Shown here one piece after another: positions 46,243 to 55,918 of a stretch of 64,000 bases of DNA. The notes under the pieces are model-generated. The model was not told the DNA's origin, did no database searches, and was given only the letters and a program-made list of their open reading frames with translations. The position numbers were made by a program, and so were the translations under genes. The DNA lies in assembly GCF_900163965.1 (NCBI RefSeq), contig NZ_FULE01000050.1, positions 92,465 to 156,464 of the forward strand, given 5' to 3'. Each line of letters starts with the position of its first letter. Position 1 is the stretch's first letter. This stretch comes from Vibrio ruber DSM 16370 (GTDB lineage Bacteria > Pseudomonadota > Gammaproteobacteria > Enterobacterales > Vibrionaceae).

Positions 46243-47604
46243 TTATCCGTTGTCTTGCGGCTCAAACAGATCCTGATGCAGTTTTTGAATCACACCTTTT
46301 GCATCGTCGGCATCAACAAGAAAACATAGATTATGATCACTGGCACCATAACAAATCATGCGCATATTATAATCACCGAGGGTACTGAAAACCTCTTTGG
46401 CATAGCCTTTGGTCTCCATATGGTTACCAATCAAAGCGACCAGACTCAGATTTCGTTCGACTTCAATATGTGCCAGTTCTTCCAACTCAGCCCGGGCAGC
46501 TGCAGGCAGCTCAGGCGCACCACCGGAAGTATCGGTCTTATCAAGTGTGATCGAAACACTAATCTCGGATGTGGTAATCAAATCAACAGAGATTTTATGC
46601 TTGGCCAGAATTTCAAACACCTTAGCCAAAAAGCCATACGCGTGGAACATTTTAGCACTGCGAATCGTCACCATCGTTTGATTGGCTCGCAATGCCAGCG
46701 CCCGGAAATAAGGCGAGTTTTCTACACGTTTACGAATCCAGGTACCGCCTTTCTCCGGCTCTTTCGATGAACCGACAAAGACAGGAATACCGTGCCGCAG
46801 CGCAGGAAGCAATGTTGAGGGATGCAGGATTTTTGCACCAAAATTCGCCATTTCTGAGGCTTCATTGAAGCTAATTTCGGGAATCGGCGCGGCTTTAGGC
46901 ACAATACGTGGGTCAGTAGTATAAATCCCGGGAACATCTGTCCAGATTTCCAGACCTGATGCCTGAACCGCTTCGGCAATCAGTGCTGCTGAATAATCAC
47001 TTCCGCCGCGCCCCAGAGTGGTGGTATTACCTTGCTCGTCAGAGCCGATAAATCCTTGCGTTACCACCAGATGTTTTTTACACAACGGTGCCAGTTTGTC
47101 TTTCGCTTGCATCGCCGTGACTTCGATCTGTGGTTCAGCGCGGCCATAGTAATCATCCGTGCGTAACACATCGCGAATATCAAATCTGACCGCATCGATA
47201 CCCCGTTCTTTGAGAACCTGAGTCAAAATGTGTGTCGAGATTAATTCACCACAAGCAACCAGATGATCTGTCAGTTTACTGCTGGTCTGAAAAGATGCGG
47301 CGTCCGCGAGACTGGTTACCGTATCAAGGATGGCCTGAACCGCCTCTTTGACTGGGTCTTGCTCTTGCAACGACTCAATGATTGAAAAATGGATGTCAGA
47401 CAATTGTTCTAAGATCGATGTACGTCTTTCGGCATCCTGTACACCGTTGGCCAGTTCAACCAGCAGATTTGTCACGCCAGAGCAGGCACTGCTGACAACA
47501 AGCTTGGTGTCCGGATTACTTTCGATGACGGCAGCACAACGACTCATTGCTTCGAAGTTTGCCACGCTTGTTCCGCCAAACTTGGCGACATTGAATGCAC
47601 TCAC
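46243..47604 (-). CDS. lysC: Lysine-sensitive aspartokinase III
   Basis: A 453-residue aspartate kinase (E. coli LysC 449). The kinase domain begins VAKFGGTSVANFEAM and has TTLGRGGSDYSAALIAEA; two ACT domains in the last 150 residues bind lysine (feedback). It phosphorylates aspartate, the first step to lysine, threonine and methionine. There is no homoserine dehydrogenase domain. A lysine riboswitch lies in its leader. Confidence 0.95.
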   Translation of the reverse strand: MSAFNVAKFGGTSVANFEAMSRCAAVIESNPDTKLVVSSACSGVTNLLVELANGVQDAERRTSILEQLSDIHFSIIESLQEQDPVKEAVQAILDTVTSLADAASFQTSSKLTDHLVACGELISTHILTQVLKERGIDAVRFDIRDVLRTDDYYGRAEPQIEVTAMQAKDKLAPLCKKHLVVTQGFIGSDEQGNTTTLGRGGSDYSAALIAEAVQASGLEIWTDVPGIYTTDPRIVPKAAPIPEISFNEASEMANFGAKILHPSTLLPALRHGIPVFVGSSKEPEKGGTWIRKRVENSPYFRALALRANQTMVTIRSAKMFHAYGFLAKVFEILAKHKISVDLITTSEISVSITLDKTDTSGGAPELPAAARAELEELAHIEVERNLSLVALIGNHMETKGYAKEVFSTLGDYNMRMICYGASDHNLCFLVDADDAKGVIQKLHQDLFEPQDNG

Positions 47605-47712
47605 GGCATTTCTCCCACGACTTCCTAAAATAAAAAATGTTGTGTTGGGTAACCAACGTCCAATGTTCGAAGAGCGTATTTCTAGAGCAAAAATAGAGGT
47701 AATTCGTTGAAA

Positions 47713-47910
47713 GTAGACCTCAGAAGCTCTTCACCAGCTAGCACTGATGACAGTTGACGGGATTCAGCCCATTCACCCGACAATCCAAATCCACAACTAT
47801 GGATCGTCTCGGCACTACTCCCCCTGAATATTTTGTCTTGGAGTTGAGGCTCCACAAAATACCTGCCTGGGCAGTGCTCCTCTTCTGCTTAACAGCCTAG
47901 GTATTGAACG
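47713..47910 (-). ncRNA. Lysine riboswitch (L box) in the lysC leader
   Basis: Read on the minus strand the leader carries the conserved L-box pieces in order: AGCAGAAGAGGAGC, GGAGCC, CAGGGGGAGTAGTGCCGAG, GGGCTGAATCCC, GTCATCAGT and the closing GAGCTTCTGAGG, which pairs with the 5' GCAGAAG. This is the E. coli lysC arrangement. It should lower lysC expression when lysine is high. Boundaries are approximate. Confidence 0.9.
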
Positions 47911-48078
47911 TTTTTGTCCTATCAATGTCAATGACAAATTGAAGCAAAATGGTTAAATTTTACGCAAAAACTCAGGTTGCAAAAAAATCCCCGACTAGAC
48001 TTGTGTCGGATAGCTTTCCTGACGGATAAGCGTTAGCCTGAATACTTGCCAATCAGTGTCAATGAAAGGAGTCAGCTT

Positions 48079-49209
48079 GTGACTGTACAAAGTTTTTTTC
48101 CACCACAAAGAACGCTCATGGGCCCTGGCCCGTCTGATATTCATCCCCGGGTGTTACAGGCTTTAAGCCGACCGACAATCGGTCACCTTGACCCATTATT
48201 TATTCAAATGATGGATGAATTAAAGTCTCTGTTACAATATGCATTTCAGACCGAAAATGAATTTACGATTGCCATTTCTGCTCCCGGAAGTGCCGGAATG
48301 GAGGCTTGTTTCGTCAATTTACTGGAGCCGGGAGACAAGGTTATCGTCTGTCGCAACGGTGTTTTTGGCGAACGGATGCGGGAAAATGTCGTTCGGTGCG
48401 GTGCCCACCCGATATTAGTGGATAATGCGTGGGGAGAAAGTGTCTCGGTCGAAAAAGTCGAACAGGCAATCCAAGAGCATCCGGATGCCAAAGTGTTAGC
48501 ATTTGTCCATGCAGAGACTTCAACCGGTGCGCTCAGTGACGCCAAAGCATTAGGCCATCTGGCAAAGCAATACGGTTTGTTAACCATCGCCGATACGGTC
48601 ACTTCATTAGGTGGCGTGCCTTTAGCCGTGGATGAATGGCAGTTGGATGCCGTTTACTCAGGCAGCCAGAAATGCCTTTCCTGTGTTCCCGGCCTCTCTC
48701 CCCTGACCTTTTCTCCGGCAGCAATTGAGACGATTAAGGCACGCAAAACACCGGTTCAAAGCTGGTTTCTCGATCAAACCTTAGTCATGGGCTACTGGAG
48801 CGGGCAACAAAAGCGCAGTTATCACCATACCGCTCCCGTCAATACTTTATACGCACTGCATGAATCATTGGTGCTACTGCAGGAAGAGTCTCTGACCGCC
48901 TCATGGCAACGCCACCAGCAGATGCATCAGCAACTGAAACAAGGGCTGGAACAGCTGGGGCTGACTTTTGTGGTTAAAGAAGAAGAACGATTACCACAAT
49001 TGAATACCGTGCGTATTCCTGAGGGTATTGACGATGAATGGGTACGAAATTATCTACTGCGTCAGTATAATCTGGAAATTGGCGCAGGATTAGGTCAATT
49101 TGCCGGTAATGCGTGGCGTATCGGGCTGATGGGATATAGTGCCCGCACCGAAAATATCGCGCTCTGCCTGAAAGCTCTGGAAGATGCGCTCACACAATGT
49201 AAGAGATAA
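48079..49209 (+). CDS. Class V aminotransferase, alanine/serine-glyoxylate type
   Basis: A 376-residue PLP enzyme with FGPGPS-like start LMGPGPSDIHPRVLQAL, ISAPGSAGMEACFVNLLEPG, HAETSTGALSD, ADTVTSLGG and the PLP-lysine block SGSQKCLSCVPG. These belong to alanine- or serine-glyoxylate aminotransferases; the donor amino acid cannot be told apart here. GTG 48079 has AAAGGAG 8 nt upstream, so I chose it over the longer start at 48046. It is divergent from lysC, as in V. cholerae. Confidence 0.88.
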   Translation: MTVQSFFPPQRTLMGPGPSDIHPRVLQALSRPTIGHLDPLFIQMMDELKSLLQYAFQTENEFTIAISAPGSAGMEACFVNLLEPGDKVIVCRNGVFGERMRENVVRCGAHPILVDNAWGESVSVEKVEQAIQEHPDAKVLAFVHAETSTGALSDAKALGHLAKQYGLLTIADTVTSLGGVPLAVDEWQLDAVYSGSQKCLSCVPGLSPLTFSPAAIETIKARKTPVQSWFLDQTLVMGYWSGQQKRSYHHTAPVNTLYALHESLVLLQEESLTASWQRHQQMHQQLKQGLEQLGLTFVVKEEERLPQLNTVRIPEGIDDEWVRNYLLRQYNLEIGAGLGQFAGNAWRIGLMGYSARTENIALCLKALEDALTQCKR

Positions 49210-49211
49210 AA

Positions 49212-50933
49212 TCACTTAGGATCAGACAGTACGATGTTCTCTTTGTCCGGAAGCACGAAAGGATATTGAGGAAATAAAAACTCAGCCTCTATCCTTGATT
49301 GTTCTGCGCGATTCATATCTCCGATATGCTGATATAACGCCATGAGCAATTGATAGTATGCCGGTCTTGGCTGCCGCTGGATCAACTCAAGCAGCCAAGG
49401 GACATAAGTGCTCAACTGCTGTTGATGTTGTATATCCTGATGCTTCAGTTGGTCAATGAGTTGTGCTTGCATCAATTGATCTTGCCATACTAACGGCATA
49501 TATTTTGGTGCCTGTCGTGCAATCACCTTCCCTTGTTGGTATTGCATAAATATATTTTTCGCGCGCAGAAATGCACCACAATAAATGAGCGCCACAACTG
49601 GTATCATTATTCCCGCCCCTTTTAAAACACGGGTCGTCAACGTATGGAGCGGCAGACTTCTATATTTTGCGACCCGTTGATCCACCCAAAACAACAGCAT
49701 GATAAATGTGATCCAGTGAATCGTAGACTGGCTGAACACATCATCTACCTGACTCGCCATTGCAATCGGAAACAGTAGCGACAATGTTGCAAGACGGGTT
49801 TTGGTCTTGGCACCATAGATACGTCCCAGAACAAATACAGCAGCCAGTGTAATCGCAACAATGGGTAAAAGCCCGCCTTCAATCCCCCAATAAAGCACTT
49901 CATTATGTGGGTGAGACAATCCGGCCAAAGGGGATGAATAATTTGGGTTCAATTGGTGTTGCCGGGCGCTGTAAAGCACATACTCTTCTTCAAAATGTCC
50001 GTAGCCGTACCCTGTAAACGGTTTTTCGATAAACATATCAATGGTTTGGGCAAGGCTGTCAGATAACGGTGATAAACCTTTGAACGACTGAGTATTAAAT
50101 GGTGTTGTATAAAGCGCCTGAATCAGAATAAAGCCGGTCAGCAAGCCCAACATGATTGAAATACTCCATCCCCAAAGCCTTTTCCGACTGGCGAATCGGT
50201 ACAGATAGGGAAAAATCATCACGATTCCGATCAAGGTCACACTCCACCCCGTGACGGAGCGAAGCAATATCAATAGAGGAATGCAGAGTAATGGCGTGAT
50301 ATAGAGCAAACTGGCAAAACTAAATTGTGTCTGATATTTCTTCAAATATCGAGACAGTAAATATCCGGATGCCAAAAGCCCCGTAGCAATATACGTCGCG
50401 AATATGTTGCTCGTCGGAAACACGCCCAACGGCACTTGAGCCGGATCGATAATCAGTTGATAGTAGGCCAGAACGCTTTCAATCAATGTCGACAATACGA
50501 TCAACCAGATCAGTCGGTGTTTATGCTTGTTACTGAAACGAAACTGCTGCAACACAACAAAGAGAGCAAAACCACCCCATAAAGCGATAACACGATATGC
50601 AGCAAGCGAGACAGAGGCATGATCATAAAACAGGGGCAACGTCAGCAGTAAACAACAGACAAAGAGACCAATCGTCAGTTTTGAATACCTGATTTTCCCG
50701 GCTCTGATCACCTGAAATAAACCGACAGCAATCGCAATACTGACCCAAAACCAAGTCGCAAGATTAAATAGCAGTGTCAGCCCTACGCCTATATCTAGGT
50801 CACTCGGAAAATGCAGGAAAATGAGGTACAGCATCCCGAGAACAAATAAAAAAGGTCGATTTAAAGGCAGTTTTACCGGAGATGGCTCGAGCCTCGTTCC
50901 CCGCACGATCAGTGTCGCCATAGTCTCATTCAT
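49212..50933 (-). CDS. pglL: PglL-like O-oligosaccharyltransferase
   Basis: A 573-residue membrane protein with about 11-13 spans, a Wzy/O-antigen-ligase core containing SHPHNEVLYWGIEGG (candidate catalytic histidine in the large periplasmic loop) and a C-terminal Wzy_C_2-type domain. Its place between the aminotransferase gene and uvrA is that of PglL in V. cholerae, which was shown to transfer glycans to proteins. A lipopolysaccharide ligase (WaaL) role is the alternative, but synteny favours PglL. The tail after residue 460 is soluble and TPR-like. Confidence 0.8.
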   Translation of the reverse strand: MNETMATLIVRGTRLEPSPVKLPLNRPFLFVLGMLYLIFLHFPSDLDIGVGLTLLFNLATWFWVSIAIAVGLFQVIRAGKIRYSKLTIGLFVCCLLLTLPLFYDHASVSLAAYRVIALWGGFALFVVLQQFRFSNKHKHRLIWLIVLSTLIESVLAYYQLIIDPAQVPLGVFPTSNIFATYIATGLLASGYLLSRYLKKYQTQFSFASLLYITPLLCIPLLILLRSVTGWSVTLIGIVMIFPYLYRFASRKRLWGWSISIMLGLLTGFILIQALYTTPFNTQSFKGLSPLSDSLAQTIDMFIEKPFTGYGYGHFEEEYVLYSARQHQLNPNYSSPLAGLSHPHNEVLYWGIEGGLLPIVAITLAAVFVLGRIYGAKTKTRLATLSLLFPIAMASQVDDVFSQSTIHWITFIMLLFWVDQRVAKYRSLPLHTLTTRVLKGAGIMIPVVALIYCGAFLRAKNIFMQYQQGKVIARQAPKYMPLVWQDQLMQAQLIDQLKHQDIQHQQQLSTYVPWLLELIQRQPRPAYYQLLMALYQHIGDMNRAEQSRIEAEFLFPQYPFVLPDKENIVLSDPK

Positions 50934-51012
50934 AATTGTGGGGAGACGACGTTGCCATGTAAAACATAGTAATGCTATGTTTCTCGCCTCCCAGCAGAAA
51001 ATATTATGACCG

Positions 51013-53835
51013 TTATTCTAACATAGGTTTCAAAAAACGTGCGGTATGAGAACCAGCCACTTTAGACACATCCTCCGGTGTCCCCTGTGCAATGATTTCT
51101 CCGCCGCCTTGCCCGCCTTCAGGTCCCAGATCTACAATCCAGTCAGCCGTTTTAATAACATCCAGATTATGCTCAATCACCACGACCGTATTACCATGAT
51201 CCCTCAAGCGGTGAAGCACCGTCAGCAGTTGCTGAATATCGTGAAAATGCAACCCGGTTGTTGGCTCATCAAGAATATACAAGGTTTTTCCCGTATCTCG
51301 TTTAGAAAGCTCTCTGGAAAGTTTAACTCGCTGAGCTTCACCGCCGGAAAGTGTCGTCGCTGCCTGACCTAAACGAATGTAAGACAACCCGACATCCATC
51401 AATGTCTGTAATTTTCTGGCAATCGCAGGGACAGGGTCAAAGAAAGTTCTCGCATCTTCCACCGTCATTTCCAGCACTTCATCAATGGTCTTGCCTTTAT
51501 ATTTAACTTCCAATGTCTCTCGGTTATAGCGTTTCCCCTTACAGATATCACATGGCACATAAACATCTGGCAAGAAGTGCATTTCCACTTTAATAACCCC
51601 GTCGCCCTGACACGCTTCACAACGCCCACCACGAACATTAAAACTGAACCGACCCGGTTTATACCCCCGGGAGCGAGACTCTTGTGTGCCGGCAAATAAC
51701 TCACGAATCGGTGTAAAAATACCGGTATATGTCGCAGGATTAGAACGCGGTGTCCGGCCAATCGGACTTTGGTCGATATCAATGACTTTATCGAGTAGTT
51801 CAAGTCCTTTGATCTTTTTATAAGGCGCCGGTTCTTCAGCACTGGCGCCGTTCAGCTCGATATGGGCAATTTTATAAAACGTGTCATTGATTAAGGTCGA
51901 TTTACCTGACCCCGATACCCCAGTGACACAGGTCAATAGTCCAACCGGAATAGTCAGAGCCACATCTTTGAGATTATTACCGCAAGCCCCGGAGAGTTCG
52001 ACCACCTTCTTCGCATCAAAGGGGGTTCTTTGCGTCGGAATAGCAATTGACTTGGCTCCACTCAAATATTGGCCGGTTAACGAATCTGGTGTCGCAATCA
52101 CTTCTTCAACATTGCCCTGAGCAACAATGTGTCCGCCATGTACCCCCGCTCCCGGACCAATGTCGACAATGTAGTCAGCCATCCGAATGGCATCCTCATC
52201 ATGTTCAACGACAATCACGGTATTCCCTAAGTCACGCAGATGTGTCAGCGTTTGCAGTAATCTTTCATTATCGCGCTGATGCAATCCAATCGAGGGCTCA
52301 TCAAGCACGTACATCACCCCGACTAAACCGGCTCCGATTTGACTCGCCAAGCGGATTCTTTGTGCCTCCCCGCCGGATAGTGTCTCAGCACTTCGTGAAA
52401 GGTTGAGATAGTTCAGACCGACATTCACCAAAAACTGAAGCCGATCATTGATCTCTTTCATAACCTTTTCAGCGATTTGTGCTTTCTGTCCGGTAAGCTG
52501 TAACGACTCAAAGAAAGTCAGTGCCTCAGCAATACTCAGCTCAACGACTTCAGGAAGAGAGGTTTCATTGACAAACACGTGACGAGCTTCTTCCCGAAGC
52601 CGGGTTCCGTGACAACTGGCACAAGGTTTGGTCGAAATAAATTTAATCAGATCATCCCGAACTGAATTCGATTCAGTTTCGCGATAGCGTCTTTCCAGAT
52701 TACTCAGAATGCCTTCAAAAGGATGAGATTTTATCCGAGTATCACCGCGATCATTGACGTATTTAAACTCAATCGACTGGGTCCCTGATCCTTGCAGAAT
52801 GACATTTTGGATTTTCTTCGGTAGTTTTTCGAAAGGTGTCGTCAAATCAAAATCATAATGCTCAGCGAGAGATGTCAGCATTTGAAAATAATAGAAGTTC
52901 TTTTTATCCCAGCCACGAATCGCGCCATTTGCCAAACTGAGACTTTTATCCTGAACAACCCGGGACGGGTCAAAATACTGCTGGACGCCTAAGCCATCAC
53001 AAGTGTGACAAGCCCCGGCCGGATTATTAAACGAAAACAGTCGCGGCTCCAGTTCCTGCATACTATAGCCACAATGTGAACAGGCAAAATTAGATGAGAA
53101 TACGATTTCATCTCCCGCTTCATCCATCGAAGTGACAAGCACAATACCACCAGACAGTTCTAACGCGGTTTCAAAAGACTCAGCCAAACGCTGCTGCAAA
53201 TCTGACCGGACTTTAAAGCGATCAACAATCACTTCTATAGTATGTTTTTTATGTAGCTCTAATGTCGGTGGATCAGAAAGATCGCTGATTTCCCCATCAA
53301 TCCGGGCACGAATAAACCCTTGAGCTGCAAGATTTGCCAGCGTTTTGACATGTTCACCCTTCCGCTCTTTAACAATTGGCGAAAGCAACATCATTCTTGT
53401 CCCTTCAGGAAGCTCCAGGACTTTATCAACCATCTGACTAATTGTCTGTGCAGCCAGCGGAGTATGATGTTCAGGACAGCGAGGTTCCCCGACCCGGGCA
53501 TAAAGTAAGCGCAGGTAATCGTAGATTTCGGTGATAGTACCGACGGTCGAACGCGGGTTATGTGAGGTTGATTTTTGTTCAATCGATATGGCTGGAGACA
53601 AACCTTCAATATGATCAACATCCGGTTTTTCCATCAAAGACAGAAACTGTCGTGCATAAGCCGACAGAGACTCAACATACCGTCTTTGCCCCTCCGCGTA
53701 CAGCGTGTCAAAAGCGAGGGAAGACTTTCCTGAACCGGATAACCCTGTGACGACGATAAGTTTGTCACGCGGAAGTGTCAGACTGATATTTTTTAAATTG
53801 TGGGTACGAGCACCCCGAACGTCAATACTATCCAT
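51013..53835 (-). CDS. uvrA: Excinuclease ABC subunit A
   Basis: A 940-residue UvrA (E. coli 940). Two ABC ATPase modules show Walker A GLSGSGKSSLAFDT and GVSGSGKSTLINDT, signatures LSGGEAQRIRLASQ and LSGGEAQRVKLSREL, and zinc modules CSHCGYSM...CHTCDG and CEACQGDG...CDICKG. It finds damaged DNA in nucleotide-excision repair. A LexA box lies 67 nt upstream of the start. Confidence 0.98.
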   Translation of the reverse strand: MDSIDVRGARTHNLKNISLTLPRDKLIVVTGLSGSGKSSLAFDTLYAEGQRRYVESLSAYARQFLSLMEKPDVDHIEGLSPAISIEQKSTSHNPRSTVGTITEIYDYLRLLYARVGEPRCPEHHTPLAAQTISQMVDKVLELPEGTRMMLLSPIVKERKGEHVKTLANLAAQGFIRARIDGEISDLSDPPTLELHKKHTIEVIVDRFKVRSDLQQRLAESFETALELSGGIVLVTSMDEAGDEIVFSSNFACSHCGYSMQELEPRLFSFNNPAGACHTCDGLGVQQYFDPSRVVQDKSLSLANGAIRGWDKKNFYYFQMLTSLAEHYDFDLTTPFEKLPKKIQNVILQGSGTQSIEFKYVNDRGDTRIKSHPFEGILSNLERRYRETESNSVRDDLIKFISTKPCASCHGTRLREEARHVFVNETSLPEVVELSIAEALTFFESLQLTGQKAQIAEKVMKEINDRLQFLVNVGLNYLNLSRSAETLSGGEAQRIRLASQIGAGLVGVMYVLDEPSIGLHQRDNERLLQTLTHLRDLGNTVIVVEHDEDAIRMADYIVDIGPGAGVHGGHIVAQGNVEEVIATPDSLTGQYLSGAKSIAIPTQRTPFDAKKVVELSGACGNNLKDVALTIPVGLLTCVTGVSGSGKSTLINDTFYKIAHIELNGASAEEPAPYKKIKGLELLDKVIDIDQSPIGRTPRSNPATYTGIFTPIRELFAGTQESRSRGYKPGRFSFNVRGGRCEACQGDGVIKVEMHFLPDVYVPCDICKGKRYNRETLEVKYKGKTIDEVLEMTVEDARTFFDPVPAIARKLQTLMDVGLSYIRLGQAATTLSGGEAQRVKLSRELSKRDTGKTLYILDEPTTGLHFHDIQQLLTVLHRLRDHGNTVVVIEHNLDVIKTADWIVDLGPEGGQGGGEIIAQGTPEDVSKVAGSHTARFLKPMLE

Positions 53836-53901
53836 CTTCTATGCTCTGGTAACATGTGGCAATAACCTAGTATTACATAGAGTCAGATATGAGCAAAGTC
53901 T

Positions 53902-53921
53902 TACTGTATAAAAAAACAGTG
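53902..53921. promoter_or_regulatory. LexA (SOS) box upstream of uvrA
   Basis: TACTGTATAAAAAAACAGTG has the required CTG and CAG separated by ten bases, matching the gammaproteobacterial LexA consensus except for the A-rich middle. It lies 67 nt before the uvrA start on the minus strand. Confidence 0.88.
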
Positions 53922-53933
53922 TTCTGATAAAAT

Positions 53934-53957
53934 AATGAGCGACATCTGCCGCTCATT
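53934..53957 (-). terminator. galU terminator
   Basis: An 8-bp stem (AATGAGCG with CGCTCATT, 8-nt loop) followed on the minus strand by ATTTTATC, 16 nt past the galU stop. Confidence 0.6.
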
Positions 53958-53973
53958 CCGACAAACCATCGAC

Positions 53974-54882
53974 TCAAGCAGAAACAGCTTGTTCACCTTT
54001 CTGCGCTGCTGGTTCACCTTTTTGCGTTGAATGTTTATTGAGTTCGACTTTATCAGAGTTCTTCTGATAGAGATGTTCGAAGCAGTAATTCGTAGCTTCA
54101 ATATAGCCCTCAACACTACCGCAATCGAAACGGTGACCTTTAAATTTATACGCCAGAACACATCCGGCTTTTGCCTGTTTTAACAGGGCATCGGTAATTT
54201 GAATTTCCCCGCCTTTCCCCGGCTCAGTCTGTTCAATTAAATCAAAAATGTCAGGCGTCAGAATATAGCGACCAATAATAGCCAAATTACTTGGGGCTGT
54301 ACCAGCCTCTGGTTTTTCGACCATATCATCCACCCGGAACAGATCATCTTTGATCATTTCACCGGCAATCACACCGTATTTGTGCGTCTCATCTTCTGGT
54401 ACTTCCTGTACCGCGACGATTGAACAACGGAATTGTTTAAATAGCGCCACCATCTGGGCAAGAACACCATCCCCGTCACTGACACACAAGTCATCAGCAA
54501 GGACAACGGCGAACGGTTCATCCCCGACAAGTTCACGGCCGGTAAGGATCGCATGACCCAACCCTTTCATTTCACGCTGACGAATATAAGTAAAATTTGT
54601 GGTTTCAATAATTTTACGAATATCGACAAGCAATTTTTCTTTGTTGGTTCCTTTGATCTGGTGCTCCAGCTCATAGTTCATATCAAAATGATCCATGATC
54701 GAGTGCTTTCCTCGCCCAGTTACAATACACATCCCATTCATACCTGCCTGAATCGCCTCATCAACACCGTATTCGATCAAAGGCTTGTTGACGACCGGCA
54801 TCATTTCTTTCGGCATTGATTTGGTTGCAGGTAAAAAACGAGTTCCATAGCCAGCTGCTGGGAAGAGACATTTTTTAATCAT
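53974..54882 (-). CDS. galU: UTP-glucose-1-phosphate uridylyltransferase
   Basis: A 302-residue nucleotidyltransferase starting MIKKCLFPAAGYGTRFLPATKSMPKEM, the GalU signature, with VDKPLIEYGVDEA-like block VNKPLIEYGVDEA and KGHRFDCGSVEGYIEA near the end. It makes UDP-glucose for envelope polysaccharides. The last 25 residues (QKGEPAAQKGEQAVSA) are an unusual low-complexity tail with a repeated QKGE unit. Confidence 0.95.
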   Translation of the reverse strand: MIKKCLFPAAGYGTRFLPATKSMPKEMMPVVNKPLIEYGVDEAIQAGMNGMCIVTGRGKHSIMDHFDMNYELEHQIKGTNKEKLLVDIRKIIETTNFTYIRQREMKGLGHAILTGRELVGDEPFAVVLADDLCVSDGDGVLAQMVALFKQFRCSIVAVQEVPEDETHKYGVIAGEMIKDDLFRVDDMVEKPEAGTAPSNLAIIGRYILTPDIFDLIEQTEPGKGGEIQITDALLKQAKAGCVLAYKFKGHRFDCGSVEGYIEATNYCFEHLYQKNSDKVELNKHSTQKGEPAAQKGEQAVSA

Positions 54883-54998
54883 ATTATCCTTACCTTGTTG
54901 TATTCAGGTTTCCATCAACTTTATTCACTCTACCACGACTTATACTGCAAGGTGATTGGGGATTGAAAAGATCCGGTCAAATCATACTACTGACTCAT

Positions 54999-55646
54999 TT
55001 ATGAGACTAGATTTTGTTTTGCCCATGTTGTCGCTTGAGTTCGGTTTTTTACCGATATTTTCTTAAAAATTTGATACAGATGTGATTTAACCGTGAACTC
55101 ACTGATGAACAGGTTATCTGCGATTTGTGTATTTGTTGCCCCTGTTTTCAGACAACGCAGAATTTCCAACTCTCTGGAAGTCAGAGATATCGCTGCACTG
55201 ATATGTTTATTGTTAAATAAATGGCGATAGTAATGAAGGAGCTGCCCACAAATATGTCGTGGTAAATAAATACGCCCCTCTCGGATCTCATGGAGTGCAG
55301 CAATAATCAGTTCAATCGGATCACTACGATAGAAGAGTCCTTTCAGGTTGCCTAACTGGAGAAGTTCTTCTGTTCTCGGGCGTTTATCAACATTGATGAC
55401 AACCGTTTCGAGGCATAAATCCAGTGCGTTATACATGTTCAAACGGGATAGCAATACCTCCTTATGTTGATAATCAAACAGGAGTATTTTGTGCCGATCG
55501 GTTTGATGAGACAGCATAAATTGCCGAGGTTGAATTTTCGGGAGTATCTGTCCCAGCGCCACCTCGATTTGACGATAGAGCGTTGGAGGTTCTTGATTAT
55601 CGGGATAAAGGATATAAAGCATTCTGCTGTAATTTGATCTTTTCAT
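54999..55646 (-). CDS. qstR: LuxR-type regulator QstR
   Basis: A 215-residue protein with a C-terminal LuxR/FixJ helix-turn-helix (LTSRELEILRCLKTGATNTQ, then FISEFTVKSHLYQIFKKISV) and a receiver-like N-terminal part without a clear phosphorylation site. In V. cholerae the gene between galU and ssb is qstR, which joins quorum-sensing and chitin signals to switch on competence and type VI secretion. Length and position agree. Start at 55646 fits the family length; 55676 is possible and neither has a strong ribosome-binding site. Confidence 0.85.
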   Translation of the reverse strand: MKRSNYSRMLYILYPDNQEPPTLYRQIEVALGQILPKIQPRQFMLSHQTDRHKILLFDYQHKEVLLSRLNMYNALDLCLETVVINVDKRPRTEELLQLGNLKGLFYRSDPIELIIAALHEIREGRIYLPRHICGQLLHYYRHLFNNKHISAAISLTSRELEILRCLKTGATNTQIADNLFISEFTVKSHLYQIFKKISVKNRTQATTWAKQNLVS

Positions 55647-55850
55647 GGCCTTGTCGGTGTGCTGATGGAATATCATTCAACATGCCAGAACAGAAAAAAC
55701 TCTTCTAATTCAATCAATTGTTTATCGTGCAGCGTCTTATACCATTGAAAATATGAAGTCTATCAGTTTTAAAAAAATCGAGTGGCATTAAAAAAGTGAT
55801 GTGATTTCCAAGACTTTTAAATGAATTGCGATCAGAATTAAGTAAGGTAG

Positions 55851-55878
55851 TTGAGACCTTTATCAAGCGTGGTATCCT
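55851..55878 (+). promoter_or_regulatory. Candidate sigma-70 promoter of ssb
   Basis: TTGAGA (55851-55856) and TATCCT (55873-55878) with a 16-base spacer, 41 nt before the ssb ATG. No LexA box is seen in this gap. Confidence 0.5.
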
Positions 55879-55918
55879 ATGCGCTGAATAGATACATCAT
55901 GAGATGACGGAGCAAAGC

